A stretch of DNA of 64,000 nucleotides from Oreohelix idahoensis (lineage: Eukaryota; Mollusca; Gastropoda; Stylommatophora; Oreohelicidae), in NCBI GenBank assembly GCA_024509875.1, contig JAMPIV010000581.1, positions 1,240,501 to 1,304,500 of the forward strand. The letters are read 5' to 3'. This document shows, one piece after another, positions 35,623 through 46,944 of the stretch. The notes under the pieces are model-generated. The model did not search any database. It had not been told where the DNA came from and saw only the letters and a program-made list of their open reading frames with translations. Positions within the stretch are counted from its first letter, which is position 1. Every line of letters begins with the position of its first letter. Position numbers and translations under genes: made by a program.

Positions 35623-38408
35623 TGTGACGATATGGCTGTGCGATATCACGTGCACTCCGTCAGATAACTTTTTTCTTCATTTTTTTCTTCCTCTCACTCA
35701 TCGCTTTTATTTGTCATAATGTTTGCCCTTTCATTATTATGTGGCATATTTTATGCACTATTTTTTTTCTCTATGCTGAAGCTAGTAGGGGAAAGTCTTT
35801 AACACGCCACTCTGCTATGGAATTTTTTGCTGTAGGACTGTCTTTATCTTGTTTACCACTCCACAGACGTATTTACGTTCCGCCAGGTGAACTGTGGTAT
35901 TATCGTAACAATACCCAGTCATCAGACCGTTCACCCGTTTATCTCTTTGAATCCGTATGACCATCTTTGGAAACATGTCGGTCCAACCTTTTACCCCAGT
36001 AAAAAGCTGCTGATCGTGTTGACACAAGCTTGTGGTGTGCGTACGATGAAAGAAGACAACATTGTCTGACCAGAAATCTGTCTGGCGGATGCACGCAAAT
36101 AAAGGCGATAATTGGATAACCTGTCGGGGTAGACATGTTGGCGGAAGACATTATGCCAGGAAAACATGGTCACAATATTGTGGGAGGCAGATAGGTGTAG
36201 CCGGAACAATATTACATCTTATTATAAAGAGGTCACGCATGGAATTTTAAAAATAATATTAAAACACGTGAGGGGATATTTTGAATTAAAAAACTTCCGC
36301 ACCCAAACAGTGCTAGAGAGATTTGATTGGTTTGATTTGAGATGCCGGAATAAACAATGCATTCTATTGGAACATTCGGCGAAAACACCATCTGTGAATT
36401 GAACTGAAAAGGAGAGATATAATCTAGTAAGCTCAGAAACACAGAACAGACAGCTTCGCAACATAGGCCGAGCAACTCATAAGAAGCCAGCTAGAATTCC
36501 TATATCAAAAGTGACAGATCGACAGTATTTGGGCAACTCTGAAACCTTAAGAGTAAACCCGCATATGTATATACCCAGACTGTAAAACTTCAGGACCAGG
36601 ACTTTACATACTAAGACTGGAAACCTAGGAATTGGATCATCAGTGATAAGAGAAATAATATCCCAGACCAAGTGTATTGCAGAACACGTGTCGAAGAGGA
36701 ATTACTAGTTTCCCAGGCCAAGTGATTCATAGAACACCGTCGTAAGAGGAATTTCTCATACGAAATTGATTCGAGAGCATAGGCACCGAAATTGCTCGCG
36801 TCCATCTGAAATCTGCGCAGGGAGATTGTGTGTTCCCAAAATGTTGCGGTAAGTGTAAACAATTTATTTACTAGTGTAAATTCTACAGGTTTCTTGCTAA
36901 GTGGTTATATACAAGGCTGGCAACCTCAACATATGAAAATAATTTATTCATGAACCACTACTGAAAGAGCTGGTGATTCTTTCTGACTAGTCGTGCGGGA
37001 AACTCGACTGCAGAGCGACCCCAGACTCCGACTGGAGCAGTGATGAGTGATGACTACATCATATGTGCCTCCAGTGTAACATATTATCTTGTGAGATTTA
37101 TGTACCTTTTTAAATTGTAAATTCAGACAAATCATTATTCACGCACTCCAGACGCAATTTTCTAGGTAACACCCATAAGGATATGGGTGAATTGTCATCA
37201 TATTCCTTGAGTTACACTGTGTGTTCGGGAATTTAATTCGTCTGAGAGGTTAACATTGGTGGGTGGAGCGCATGACAATGGGCCTCTTAGTTTGTGGCGA
37301 ACAGATGAACTCAGCAGGCATTTGTTTCTTTATGTTTGTATAAAGTTCGTGGTTACAAGCCATCAGACAATTTGTGGTACTAACGCAGCTAGTGTGAGAG
37401 AGAAGCATCCACCGTAACCGCCTACAGTGGAAGAGAGTGTGGAGAAAGCTTTCGTCTTCACAGAATTGATGAACCACAGCTGCAGGACTCACTCATACAA
37501 GCTAAGTGCTAACTAAATGGCACCAGCAAAAAGGACATTTCAGTTAAACTTTAAGTATAAAGTTAAATTTCCACCTACATCTCAATGACGAGAACTTTAT
37601 AACTATCAAAATTCCACTAATCTTTCCATATTTATTATAATCTGTTAAAGACTATTTCACTATTAAATTTTTTATCTGTTGTTTTAAAACTAAACAATAA
37701 TAGTTGATTCAGTTATATGTATGAAAGCTAACGTATGAGCCAGAATAATTAATATATCTATATATAAATACTTAGACATATATTTACACTAAACAAAGCT
37801 ATACCTTATAAGAGGGATTTCGTTGGATTACATCAACTACTGGCTCGAACGGGCAGAAACATTGATTAAATACTTCACAAAAGACGACGAACCAGATAAT
37901 AGGTTAACAAATTGCTCAGCCCTAAGCAGCTTTTGTTCTTGACTTCTGGGAATTTCCTGTGAAATCTCCCTTAAGGTAGAAGTGTCATTAATCTTCTATC
38001 TACATCTCTTGGGAGCCGCGCTGGTGTAATGGCTTCGGCGTTGTACTGGCGACCAGGTGTTCATGGTTCAAACCCGGGCGTCGGCGTTTGAAGAAATGTT
38101 TACGCCCGGAAATTTGACTGAATAGCCTGAACGGCTCCTGTGATAAACCCTCTGTGGATGGGAAGGAGCGAAGCTCCTGACCGGGTTGGAAGGAAAGTCC
38201 TCAGGTTCCCCAGCCTCGCAATGACATGTCATTGGGCCGAAGGGCTGAAAGCCTAAGTGCCGCTGGTTAAGAAAAAAAAAAAAAATCTACATCTCTGCGA
38301 AAAGTAATCTTGCGCGCATGTAGATACCTTGGAAGCCAGTATTAAATACTCTTGAGTTTTGGTCCTTGTTGGACCACTAATGCAAAGCAGGGGAGGCAAT
38401 CCGTGACA
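35623..38408 (+). mobile_element. solo LTR, family A (copy A3), carrying a SINE
   Basis: Starts TGTGACGATA, ends CAATCCGTGACA, with exact duplications TTAAC at 35618-35622 and 38409-38413. Net of the SINE it is about 2.5 kb. Both halves match copy A1. The two LINE pieces on either side join across it, which independently proves the insertion. Confidence 0.88.
38010..38284 (+). mobile_element. tRNA-derived SINE, complete, 12-bp target duplication
   Basis: ATCTACATCTCT flanks it on both sides (37998-38009, 38285-38296). The head has a box A-like TGGTGTAATGG and a good box B GGTTCAAACCC (38065-38075), spaced as in tRNA genes and giving an internal RNA polymerase III promoter. A body of about 180 bp follows and then an A-rich tail. 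It lies inside the family A LTR; the other LTR copies are uninterrupted here, confirming the edges. Confidence 0.9.
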
Positions 38409-38852
38409 TTAACAATAAAACAATCAAAAACAACTGTAACGAAGATTGGCTGAACACGTCGACGTAGGCTAAGACAGGAAGAAGACTCTTCATACACTTA
38501 ACAGCCCCAAATAAGGAAGATGCTATCAACCATATCGAACGAAGAAATGAAACTAAAAGTTTCAGATTGAGAACAGGTCACCCTATACTCAATGGCCACA
38601 GAAACAGAATGTGTTCACAAAATATAGCAAAGTGTAGACACTGCCCGAACCAGTTGGAGACAGTAAAACATCATTTACTACAGTGCCCTGCACTCCAGGG
38701 AATGAGACAACTCCTACTACACAACCCATCCAAAACCAATACACTTTACAGCAGCCCAGAACAGATTATACGAACTGCGCAGTACCACATAATGGCATCA
38801 AGGTCACTAAGAGCTGACGCTCAGTGACAGTGGATTAAAGTCAAGTCAAGTC
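38409..38852 (+). pseudogene. Nimb/I-type LINE, C-terminal zinc motif and 3' tail (right piece)
   Basis: Continuation of the LINE. The frame 38567-38827 reads RTGHPILNGHRNRM, then CRHCPNQLETVKHHLLQCP, the C-terminal CX2C...H...C motif that follows RNase H in I-clade elements. After stop codon 38825 the element ends in short AAGTC repeats (38839-38851) rather than poly-A, usual for this group. The flank ACACACAATT...TGAGCTG matches 34876-34896, a slightly diverged long target duplication. Confidence 0.82.
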
Positions 38853-38951
38853 AACACACAATTATGAGCTGGTTCAATATCATGAGACAGCGCACAAAAA
38901 TTATTAGAACCAGATAACTTACGCGTAATAACAACTTTCACATTAAAAATA

Positions 38952-40080
38952 TGTCACAGAATTGTCCGTTCTTTTTTCCTCGGGGGTTCTTGTTTCCTCG
39001 CGTCCCCTTTCTCTCCGACATTATGGATCTATCCCTTATTTTCTGTACTTAATCATGGGCGCCATTCATAGTTTACGATTGCTTCGTTTAATTCATGGCA
39101 TGCCTGTGTTTAATTGGTCATCCCTTGTGATATTAGACACAGGTGGGGCAATGTTGGCCTTAAAGGTATGATCATTAATTTTGTGTAGTGATACCAAGTG
39201 TTTACAGGAAAATAACTACAGTGAATGGGAGCAACCGGATTAGTACGTAAACAAAGCGGAGATTGCCACAGTCAGTTGTCTTCTCACTGATAATATTGTC
39301 TGTCTGGTAGAGAACAAGAACCCAGGTTGGTGCATGAGAGTTCTGCTTTTGCACAGAAACCTGTCGGTAAATATCCATCTGGTGACATATTAAAGACAAG
39401 GACAAAATCATGTAATCGTTTTCGTGCACGTCTGTTGTAGGCAATAGTTACGATAAGCTGTTAGTCTGAGAAGATATTAGCAGTGATAGATTTATGAAGT
39501 GGTGGGTTGTAAACATGATCAATATCAATGGAAGAGAAAATACCTTATATGGGAGTGACTTTTGAAAAAAATCACATCGTGTGTGTCACACAGGAATTTT
39601 CCACGAGAGGGTAGTGGGGATAACTTCTGACAATGTCAAATATGATTGGTTTGGCATTTGAGATGTTAAAATACAACATTTCTATTTGGAGCCTTGTTAT
39701 ATAGTAGCAATGTGGATGCGTAGGCCGAATGTTGCTTATAACCTAGCACATAATGAATCTAAGGTACTGCTAATTCAACTTTTCAAGAAGACAGTCAGTC
39801 AAACCAGAATAAGGAATAGAATCAGGATTCTACTTTAAAGGACCGGACAACGTATATGAGCATCTTCTGGACATACACAGCAAGAAAACTCTACTCTTTA
39901 CTAATACGGAAAGCCCTGAATTCTAGGAACCAAAATGCGATGTTATAGTGTAAATCTAGTCAAAGTAATAGCCCATATCACGTATAACAGGCATCTTAAC
40001 CAAGCTGCCAAAACTATTTATCTGAGCAAGAAGTCAGATATATTGCCCAAAGTTATTTGGGGTAACGGGGCACATAAAAT
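38952..40080 (+). repeat. family A LTR, 5' half only (copy A5)
   Basis: Starts TGTCACAGAATTG like copy A1. Later stretches match A1 and A3 (GATTGGTTTGGCATTTGAGA against 36320; GGAGCCTTGTTATATAGTAG against 1620). It ends at TTTGGGGTAAC, the point where truncated copies A2 and A4 begin. No 3' half and no clear duplication were found. Confidence 0.7.
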
Positions 40081-40463
40081 ATAAAATTAAGTAGGGCCGT
40101 GTATTTCGCCACCCTGTTTTCCCAGATATGCGTCAACTACGAGCGATTTTGGGTACAGACGATATGACGTCATTAACTCATTTACATAGCGGACGCCAAA
40201 TTGGTTATGCGCGGGAATTTTAAAAAATCTGGGGCATCCATTATGTGTTCTGATGGGGTGTCAGCTGGTTGGTGTGTGTTCTATTTCATGGATGTTGGTG
40301 TTAATAGACTTGTTCTGTTCAAATATTAGGCGTTATTGGGATGCCAGAATGGAATGTTTCTGACAGGGAGTATTATGCACGCAGTTTATTAACAGTGATA
40401 TAGTTATTTGCTAACTTAGCCGACCTAAGGCGGGTCGTAGTGCCACGGCCTCTGGAAGAAGAT
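40081..40463. other. unassigned sequence
   Basis: Noncoding stretch between LTR copy A5 and the 5' LTR of E3. No repeat or gene recognised. Confidence 0.45.
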
Positions 40464-41838
40464 AGCCCGTTTGAATTTTAAAACTGAAACTAACTGGCCA
40501 AATCGAACGATAGGAAAAGTAAAGACTAAAAATGACGATTAAAATGCTACTAATTAATTATTAAATATATCATATTTTTTAGTCTAATATATTATATTAC
40601 TGTAGGAAGAAAGATATATTATTGGCATAAATATAAAGGAAAGACGAAAATTGTAAAAATAATAGCCAGAAGTATGAAACCTTATGCATTAGATGACAGA
40701 CGGTAGACTAAGTAAATATTATCGTTCTGTATTAAAATGACTTAGATAATACTAGCGATATGGTAGAATGAAGACATATATAGACGTGCATGGGGCTTCT
40801 TTACTGATGCTGGCCATATTAGGGGTGTCTCCTGATTTGAAAATAGTAGGTTAACTTTTGAAAAAGGACGCGTAGGAACGGAAGTCCCCTGATTGGTTGC
40901 TTAGAATAACTAAGAAGTGGGAATAAATACTCAGAGAGACGAGCGTTCCTCTCCATTTTCAAATTATAAGTTCACTTGTATAGTTAGTGACGTATACAGA
41001 CAAGTTGTGCTCATATGCCTTCGCTGTTCTGATAGTCAGCATGAGATTCTGTGTGACCATTTATGGCCTGTAATTAACTTACATAGTGGAAAAATTCGAT
41101 ATTGCGAGTTTCTGGGTGAGAAACTGAAGTGAGCCAGTCACGTTGTTGTTCAACCATAGTACCTGTTTGAGGCCATATGAATTGAGTGCCTTATCTTATC
41201 TCGAATCCTGAAAGCTGAGCAGTGCTGTGTGCATGAAGACTTATAACCAGGACATCGCAGAATTTTCTACTCATATCGAAAGTTAAGCCCTGTGTTTTGG
41301 GGCCTTGTTAATTCACTGGCTGATCCTCCTCCACCGATTATTTCAACAAGATTTATAAAAAAATGATGACATTATTGATCCCCCAAATATGTGCTTAATT
41401 TTGGAAGAGAGTACTACACTAAGAACACTTCCTAGTTCAGGAAATAATAGACTTTAGTAGTTAAACTGGTATGTGTGTAAATATATCTTGACGTTTAATC
41501 TTTTATGAATCAACTCAATTATAATTAATACATTTGTACAAAATTGTTCAGACCAAAATCCAATAGTGAGTTGTTTACTTACTTGTTTATTAACCTTAAA
41601 GTGTGGTTGTTGTTATTTTCTTCACATACATTGCATATACCTTAGACATCAAGCTACACAACACCCATACATCAGGACATATAAATTGGGGATAAAATAC
41701 ATAGCGGGTGGTATTCATTGGTGGAAGCAAGACAGGTTCCCTGACATATATTTAGAAATTAAACTTTCTCAGGGGCTTGCATAGCTGACTTCACATCTGC
41801 TACACAAATATATACATAATTAATATCAACCCACCACA
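40464..41838 (+). repeat. E3 5' LTR
   Basis: Direct repeat of 45487-46857. The homology starts at AGCCCGTTTGA and ends around CCCACCACA. A 72-codon frame near 41566 is repeated in the other LTR and is not considered a gene. Confidence 0.88.
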
Positions 41839-41843
41839 TATAG

Positions 41844-41861
41844 TGGGGGCTCGTTTGGGAT
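41844..41861 (+). other. primer binding site, proline tRNA type
   Basis: TGGGGGCTCGTTTGGGAT, a few bases after the LTR. It equals the classic tRNA-Pro primer site except TT for CC at positions 12-13, which would match an animal tRNA-Pro with that change in its T stem. Confidence 0.82.
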
Positions 41862-41987
41862 TTCTAAAGTTATAATAAGTAAATAAAAGGAGGAGTTAGT
41901 GAGTTGGCATTGCTCTTTGTTGTCCTGTTAATTAGAGATTAATTAGATATTTTGGTTTATTTAAATCACATTGGTTAGAATATTAAG

Positions 41988-43300
41988 ATGGCAGAATTGG
42001 CCAAGTCCAGATCTTCTGCTGTGCAGACTGCGAAGGAAATGGGTATGGAGGGACAGATTTTAATTGATTATGTTACAGCAGAGGTTGATAAATTTATAGC
42101 CAGAGAAAGGGAAGATGCTAGGGAGGCTAAGAAATTAGAGGCTGATAGATTGGCGGAGGAGAAACGAATTATGTTAGAAAATGCTAGAGAACTTGAGAAA
42201 TTAGAGGCTAATATGGAGGCTGAGATTAAGAGGCTGCAGTTGGAGGAGAAGAAACTTGAGGCTGAAGCAAAGAAACTTGAGGCTGAGAAAAAGGAAAAAC
42301 GTCTACAGAGGGAGGCGGAACGAGAGAAAGAAGAAAAGAGATTGGAGGCGGAACGAGAGAAAGAAGAAAGGAGATTGGAGGCGGAAAGGGAAGACAAAAG
42401 ACTGGCTGCTGAAAGGGAAGCAGAAGATAAACGGTTACAGCGGGAGCATGCGTTACGACTAAGAGAGTTAGAGTTACAAGACCATGCTCCTGAAAATGGA
42501 ACTAGCCCATCCACTTCCGACTCAGCTGCAAGTCAGGGGGCCTCCTCATCAGCCATGGGGTTTCATTTGGATCCTTTATTGAGAAAGATGATGATATTGA
42601 GTCCTTCCTAAGCCGCTTTGAAAGTTTAGCTTCAACATATGGGTTGGAGAAGGAGAAGTGGAGCCTTAAGGTATCCCAGGGACTTAGGGGAAATTCTTAT
42701 GAAGTATTTTCCAAGCTCAGTAAAGATGACCAAGACAATTATGACATTCTTAAACAAGCACTACTTGTCAGATATGAGAAAAACAGTGAATTTTATAGGA
42801 AGAAATTTAGACATGCTAAATTACTCACTGGGGAGACCTACCACCAGTTCTCGGCCCGCCTATAGACCTATCTGGAGACATGGACTGCTCTGGGGAAAAC
42901 CCAAGATTTAAAGGAAATGATTATGATGGAGCAGGTTAGGGAGTCCATAGCTCCAGACTTGAGAAAGTTTCTCACAGAACAGGGTGCAGAGAGACTGGTA
43001 GATATTTTAAAGGTAGCTGAAAGATATCTAGCAGCCCAGTCAGAGTTGGCTGGAGCTAGGAAGAAGCAATTAGAACATAATAAAGGCCCCCAAAACCAAT
43101 TTGATACTAGGGATCATAACCCAAGAATAAACCAAAACTATGATAGGCCCAGGTACGAACAACGTGACAGAAACCCGCAATATAATGAAAGGCAATCCTA
43201 CAGACCAGAGGGAAAATGGTGTAAAATCTGTAGGATGCAAAACCATAATACTATTGACTGTGGTAGGAAAGTTCCTCCATATCGCGCGGCATGCATGATC
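41988..43300 (+). pseudogene. gag: E3 Gag, one frameshift and one stop
   Basis: The N-terminus has TAKEMGMEGQILIDYVTAEV, close to E1. A long E/K/R coiled coil follows (residues 40-165). The capsid-like part changes frame near 42580-42640 and continues as KWSLKVSQGLRGNSYEVFSK in the next frame, where a TAG at 42863 interrupts. A zinc knuckle CKIC...H...C (about 43220-43260) closes it. Here gag and protease share one frame without a break, unlike E1. Confidence 0.85.
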
Positions 43301-44074
43301 ACAGTGGACAAGGGGAGGAAGAAACTGACAGAAAATCATATTAATCTTCAACATCCCCCCACCTGTAAAGAAGTGTTATGTAATGGGGCCACCGTTAGGT
43401 GCCTTTATGATTCCGGATTGGAATATGACTCAGTCGTGAGTGCAACCCTGGTGCACCCTGACCAGTATACCACCAAGAAAGTGGAGATACAAGGGGCCCT
43501 CATGGGAACAGCCACCATGACACTTCCCGTAGCCGAGATCAATGTTAAGACAAGGTACGTGGAAGGAGTGATTAGAGCAGCCGTGTGTGAAGACCCTAAT
43601 TATCCGCTGGTGTTAGGAAAGGAATATGTGTTTCTAGGAAGCCCTGTAAAACCGGTTGTAATGACCACACTTCAGGTCAGGTCGACCCCTAGAAAGGAGG
43701 ACACACCACCACTAACTATTCACCCAAAGCAGATGAGACAAGCCCAGGTAAAGGATAAATCATTAAAAACCTTGCTTTGGCAAATTGCCAAACAGCCATA
43801 CACACCCTAGAATTGACAATTTTATATGAAGGAGGGACTGCTCTACAGGAAAGCTAGAGCAGGATCCAACCGGGATGGACAACTAGTGTTGCCCAAGAGT
43901 TATAGGGAAAACGTGATGGCACAAGCACATGTTCTACCAGACGGTGTACACCAGAAGATGGGTACGACACGTAAGAGGACATCTGTAGCATATTTCTGGC
44001 CAGGTATAGCTGAAGACATTGATAAATTTGTTGACGCCTGCGACCAGTGCTGCAAGGTAAACTCCACAGGGTGA
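43301..44074 (+). pseudogene. pol: E3 protease and integrase zinc finger
   Basis: Protease with CLYDSGLEYD (about 43400) and the flap/core region DPNYPLVLGKEYVFLG. After stop codons at 43808 and just beyond, the same frame resumes (43826) with GLLYRKARAG, the histidine pair in QAHVLPDGVHQ and the cysteine pair CDQC: the integrase HHCC finger. It ends at TGA 44072. The DDE core, RT and RNase H are absent. Confidence 0.85.
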
Positions 44075-44116
44075 AAAAATAATACTCCCCTGCTAAGAAA
44101 GCAGTGTGGAAAAAAT

Positions 44117-45080
44117 ATGGGCCTAAAAAATAAGAAGGAAAGTAAAAGTATAAATAAACAGGATAGGGTAGACACAGTGGATAGGAAAACCCCTTTCCGA
44201 AAACAGTCTTCCCCAAAATTATTCACATTAGCATCTCTGCATATGGCACCCAGAGAAAACATAATCAAAACCCAGTCATCCCAGGCTCAGTTTGAAGCCG
44301 CATTTCGGGAACTTGCAAACATTAGCATTGAGGATAATCAGCCAGAATTGAAACCAAAACTAAGTGATCATTCGAGGAGAGTGGGGAGCGGAAGGCTGGT
44401 CAGTTGGCCTAAGGTCACGCTCACCTCACAATATGGCTATTAATTTAGCAGTATAAAGGCCCCGGTAAGAGATGTAGTTGACCGGGCCTACACATTCCAT
44501 TGGGAAGTATTGGACGGACATTGGATTGAGATCACACATATTACATAACAATGCTAAGGGCGGATTGATTTTTGATGCAGAAATTCATTCCCCACATTTC
44601 ATATTAATTCACCAAAATTATAGTAAGGATAAGTATACAGTGGTGAATATGGCCTCCATTTGAGTGGCGCATTATAGAATTATATATGGAAAATAGAAAA
44701 GGATGTTTCCAAATTCAGTCAAGCCGGCGCGCAGACCAATTGTTGGCTGTGAACATTTCGGAGGGACATACTAAATCCTGATGTTGCCTTGAGGATATTC
44801 CGAGAGTTTTATACCGGCTGATAATGAAATTACGGAACCCTTACATTACTCTGCCAGCACCATTTATAGATTACCCTTCATAACTATTGCAACCTTGAAG
44901 GGCGTCAAATACTCTCTGGACCTGTCCTGGGACAGACTCAGTGAAGCAGAATGGTGAAACTTGATTTATATCAGCATAGGACAGACATTAATATCTGCAG
45001 CTGAAATAGATTCTTGGATTGCAGAGGTCTGGGGCAGCATTCTTGAGTTGTGCTTACTTGGTATGACCAGACTGCAATAA
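44117..45080 (+). pseudogene. unrecognised degenerate ORF inside E3
   Basis: About 320 codons that look protein-like but match no family I know. Frame 44117-44540 (one stop, TAA at 44441) gives a basic start, then KLFTLASLHMAPRENI, FEAAFRELANISIEDNQPEL and APVRDVVDRAYTFHWEVLDG. The next frame (from about 44550) gives GGLIFDAEIHSPHFILIHQN, later EPLHYSASTIYRLPFITIAT, VKYSLDLSWDRLSEAEW and AAEIDSWIAEVWGSILELCL, with several stops. It sits where the integrase core, RT and RNase H should be. It may be an accessory or env-like ORF of this lineage, or captured sequence. No signal peptide or clear transmembrane segment was identified. Confidence 0.45.
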
Positions 45081-45486
45081 AACCATGATCACTTTAAGGC
45101 AGAGAAAAGCAGGTGGATCGTGGTTGTCATACAAATATTGAAAGTTGCATTACCATTGCAAGCTTTTCTAATGGGGGAAATTATGTCGTAAAATATAATC
45201 TGTATGTACAACACGCCCACATATGGTCTCGCAAATTCCCCTCAGTTGTAAGACTAGTGACCACTTTTATAAGAATAAAATAGCATAGGAACTACCGCGC
45301 AACCAAAATACTAGTTTTTTTCTCGGTCTCTAAAGAGTTAACGCATAAAAACGATAGAACGAATTAATAACAATGTGACGTCACAGACTTGCAAGCCTTT
45401 AACCAAAACGCACGTTTGAATGTTAGTGTCGTTAGAAATTGTTTATTTCTTGGAAAAGGCAAGGGAGAGAGAGGGGAAATGCATAG

Positions 45487-46854
45487 AGCCCGTTTGATTT
45501 TTAAAACTGAAACTAACTGGCCAAATCGAACGATACGAAAAATAAAGACTAAAAATGACGACTAAAATGCTACTAATTAATTATTAAATATATCATATTT
45601 TTAGTCTAATATATTATATTACTGTAGGAAGAAAGATATATTATTGGCATAAATATAAAGGAAAGACGAAAATGCTAAAAATAATAGCCAGAAGTTTGAA
45701 ACCTTATGCATTAGATGACAGACGGTAGACTAAGTAAATATTATCGTTCTGTATTAAAATGACTTAGATAATACTAGCGATATGGTAGAATGAAGACATA
45801 TATAGACGTGCATGGGGCTTCTTTACTGATGCTGGCCATATTAGGGGTGTCTCCTGATTTGAAAATAGTAGGTTAACTTTTGAAAAAAGACGCGTAGGAA
45901 CGGAAGTCCCCTGATTGGTTGCTTAGAATAACTAAGAAGTGGGAATAAATACCCAGAGAGACGAGTGTTCCTCGCCACTTTCAAATTAAAAGTTCACATG
46001 TATAGTTAGTGACGTATACAGACAAGTTGTGCTCATATGCCTTCGCTGTTCTGATAGTCAGCATGAGATTCTGTGTGACCATTTATGGCCTGTAATTAAC
46101 TTACATAGTGGAAAAATTCGATATTGCGAGTTTCTGGGTGAGAAACTGAAGTGAGCCAGTCACGTTGTTGTTCAACCATAGTACCTGTTTGAGGCCATAT
46201 GAATTGAGTGCCTTACCTTATCTCGAATCCTGAAAGCTGAGCAGTGCTGTGTGCATGAAGACTTATAACCAGGACATCGCAGAATTTTCTACTCATATCC
46301 AAAGTTAAGCCCTGTGTTTTGGGGCCTTGTTAATTCACTGACTGATCCTCCTCCACCGATTATATCAACAAGATTTATAAAAAATGTTGACATTATTGAT
46401 CCCCCAAATATGTGCTTAATTTTGGAAGAGAGTACTACACTAAGAACACTTCCTAGTTCAGGAAATAATAGACTTTAGTAGTTAAACTGGTATGTGTGTA
46501 AATATATCGTGATGTTTAATCTTTTATGAATAAACTCAATTATAATTAATACATTTGTACAAAATTGTTCAGACCAAAATCCAATAGTGAGTTGTTTACT
46601 TACTTGTTTATTAACCTTAAAGTGTGGTTGTTGTTATTTTCTTCACAAACATTGCATATACCCTAGACATCAAGCTACACAACACCCATACATCAGGAAA
46701 TATAAATTGGGGATAAAATACATAGCGGGTGGTAGTCATTGGTGGAAGCAAGACAGGTTCCCTGACATATATTTAGAAATTAAACTTTCTCAGGGGCTTG
46801 CATAGCTGACTTCACATCTGCTACACAAATATATACATAATTAATATCAACCCA

Positions 46855-46857
<3 letters not shown>
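45487..46857 (+). repeat. E3 3' LTR
   Basis: Copy of 40464-41838 with a handful of differences. It is preceded by the purine-rich run AAGGGAGAGAGAGGGGAAA (45461-45479), a good polypurine tract. It ends at CCACCA, where the AT microsatellite begins. Confidence 0.88.

Positions 46858-46942
<85 letters not shown>
46857..46942. repeat. (AT)n microsatellite
   Basis: 86 bases of perfect AT dinucleotides, apparently grown from the CATATA at the LTR terminus (compare 41836-41841). Confidence 0.97.

Positions 46943-46944
<2 letters not shown>

Larger units (their letters stand above)
40464..46857 (+). mobile_element. E3, Gmr1-like element with RT replaced by an unknown ORF
   Basis: LTRs of about 1.37 kb (40464-41838 and 45487-46857) are highly similar. 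Inside are a tRNA-Pro primer site, gag with CCHC, protease, and only the zinc finger of integrase; then a 1.4 kb stretch with a degenerate frame that I cannot assign, and the 3' LTR. The LTRs begin at AGCCCG rather than TG, and the right end runs into an AT microsatellite, so a target duplication could not be checked. Confidence 0.88.

Noticed and set aside
38010..38090. tRNA gene
   Set aside because: Box A- and B-like words are present, but the cloverleaf is not closed, and the unit has a body, an A tail and a 12-bp duplication, so it is a SINE.
42068..42514. Serine-rich minus-strand frame of 148 codons
   Set aside because: It is antisense of the E/K-rich gag coiled coil; the sense strand is clearly the coding one. 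The same holds for 8411-8863 and 53923-54361.
40464..46857. Tandem gene duplication suggested by twin frames at 41566 and 46587
   Set aside because: The twins are the two LTRs of E3.
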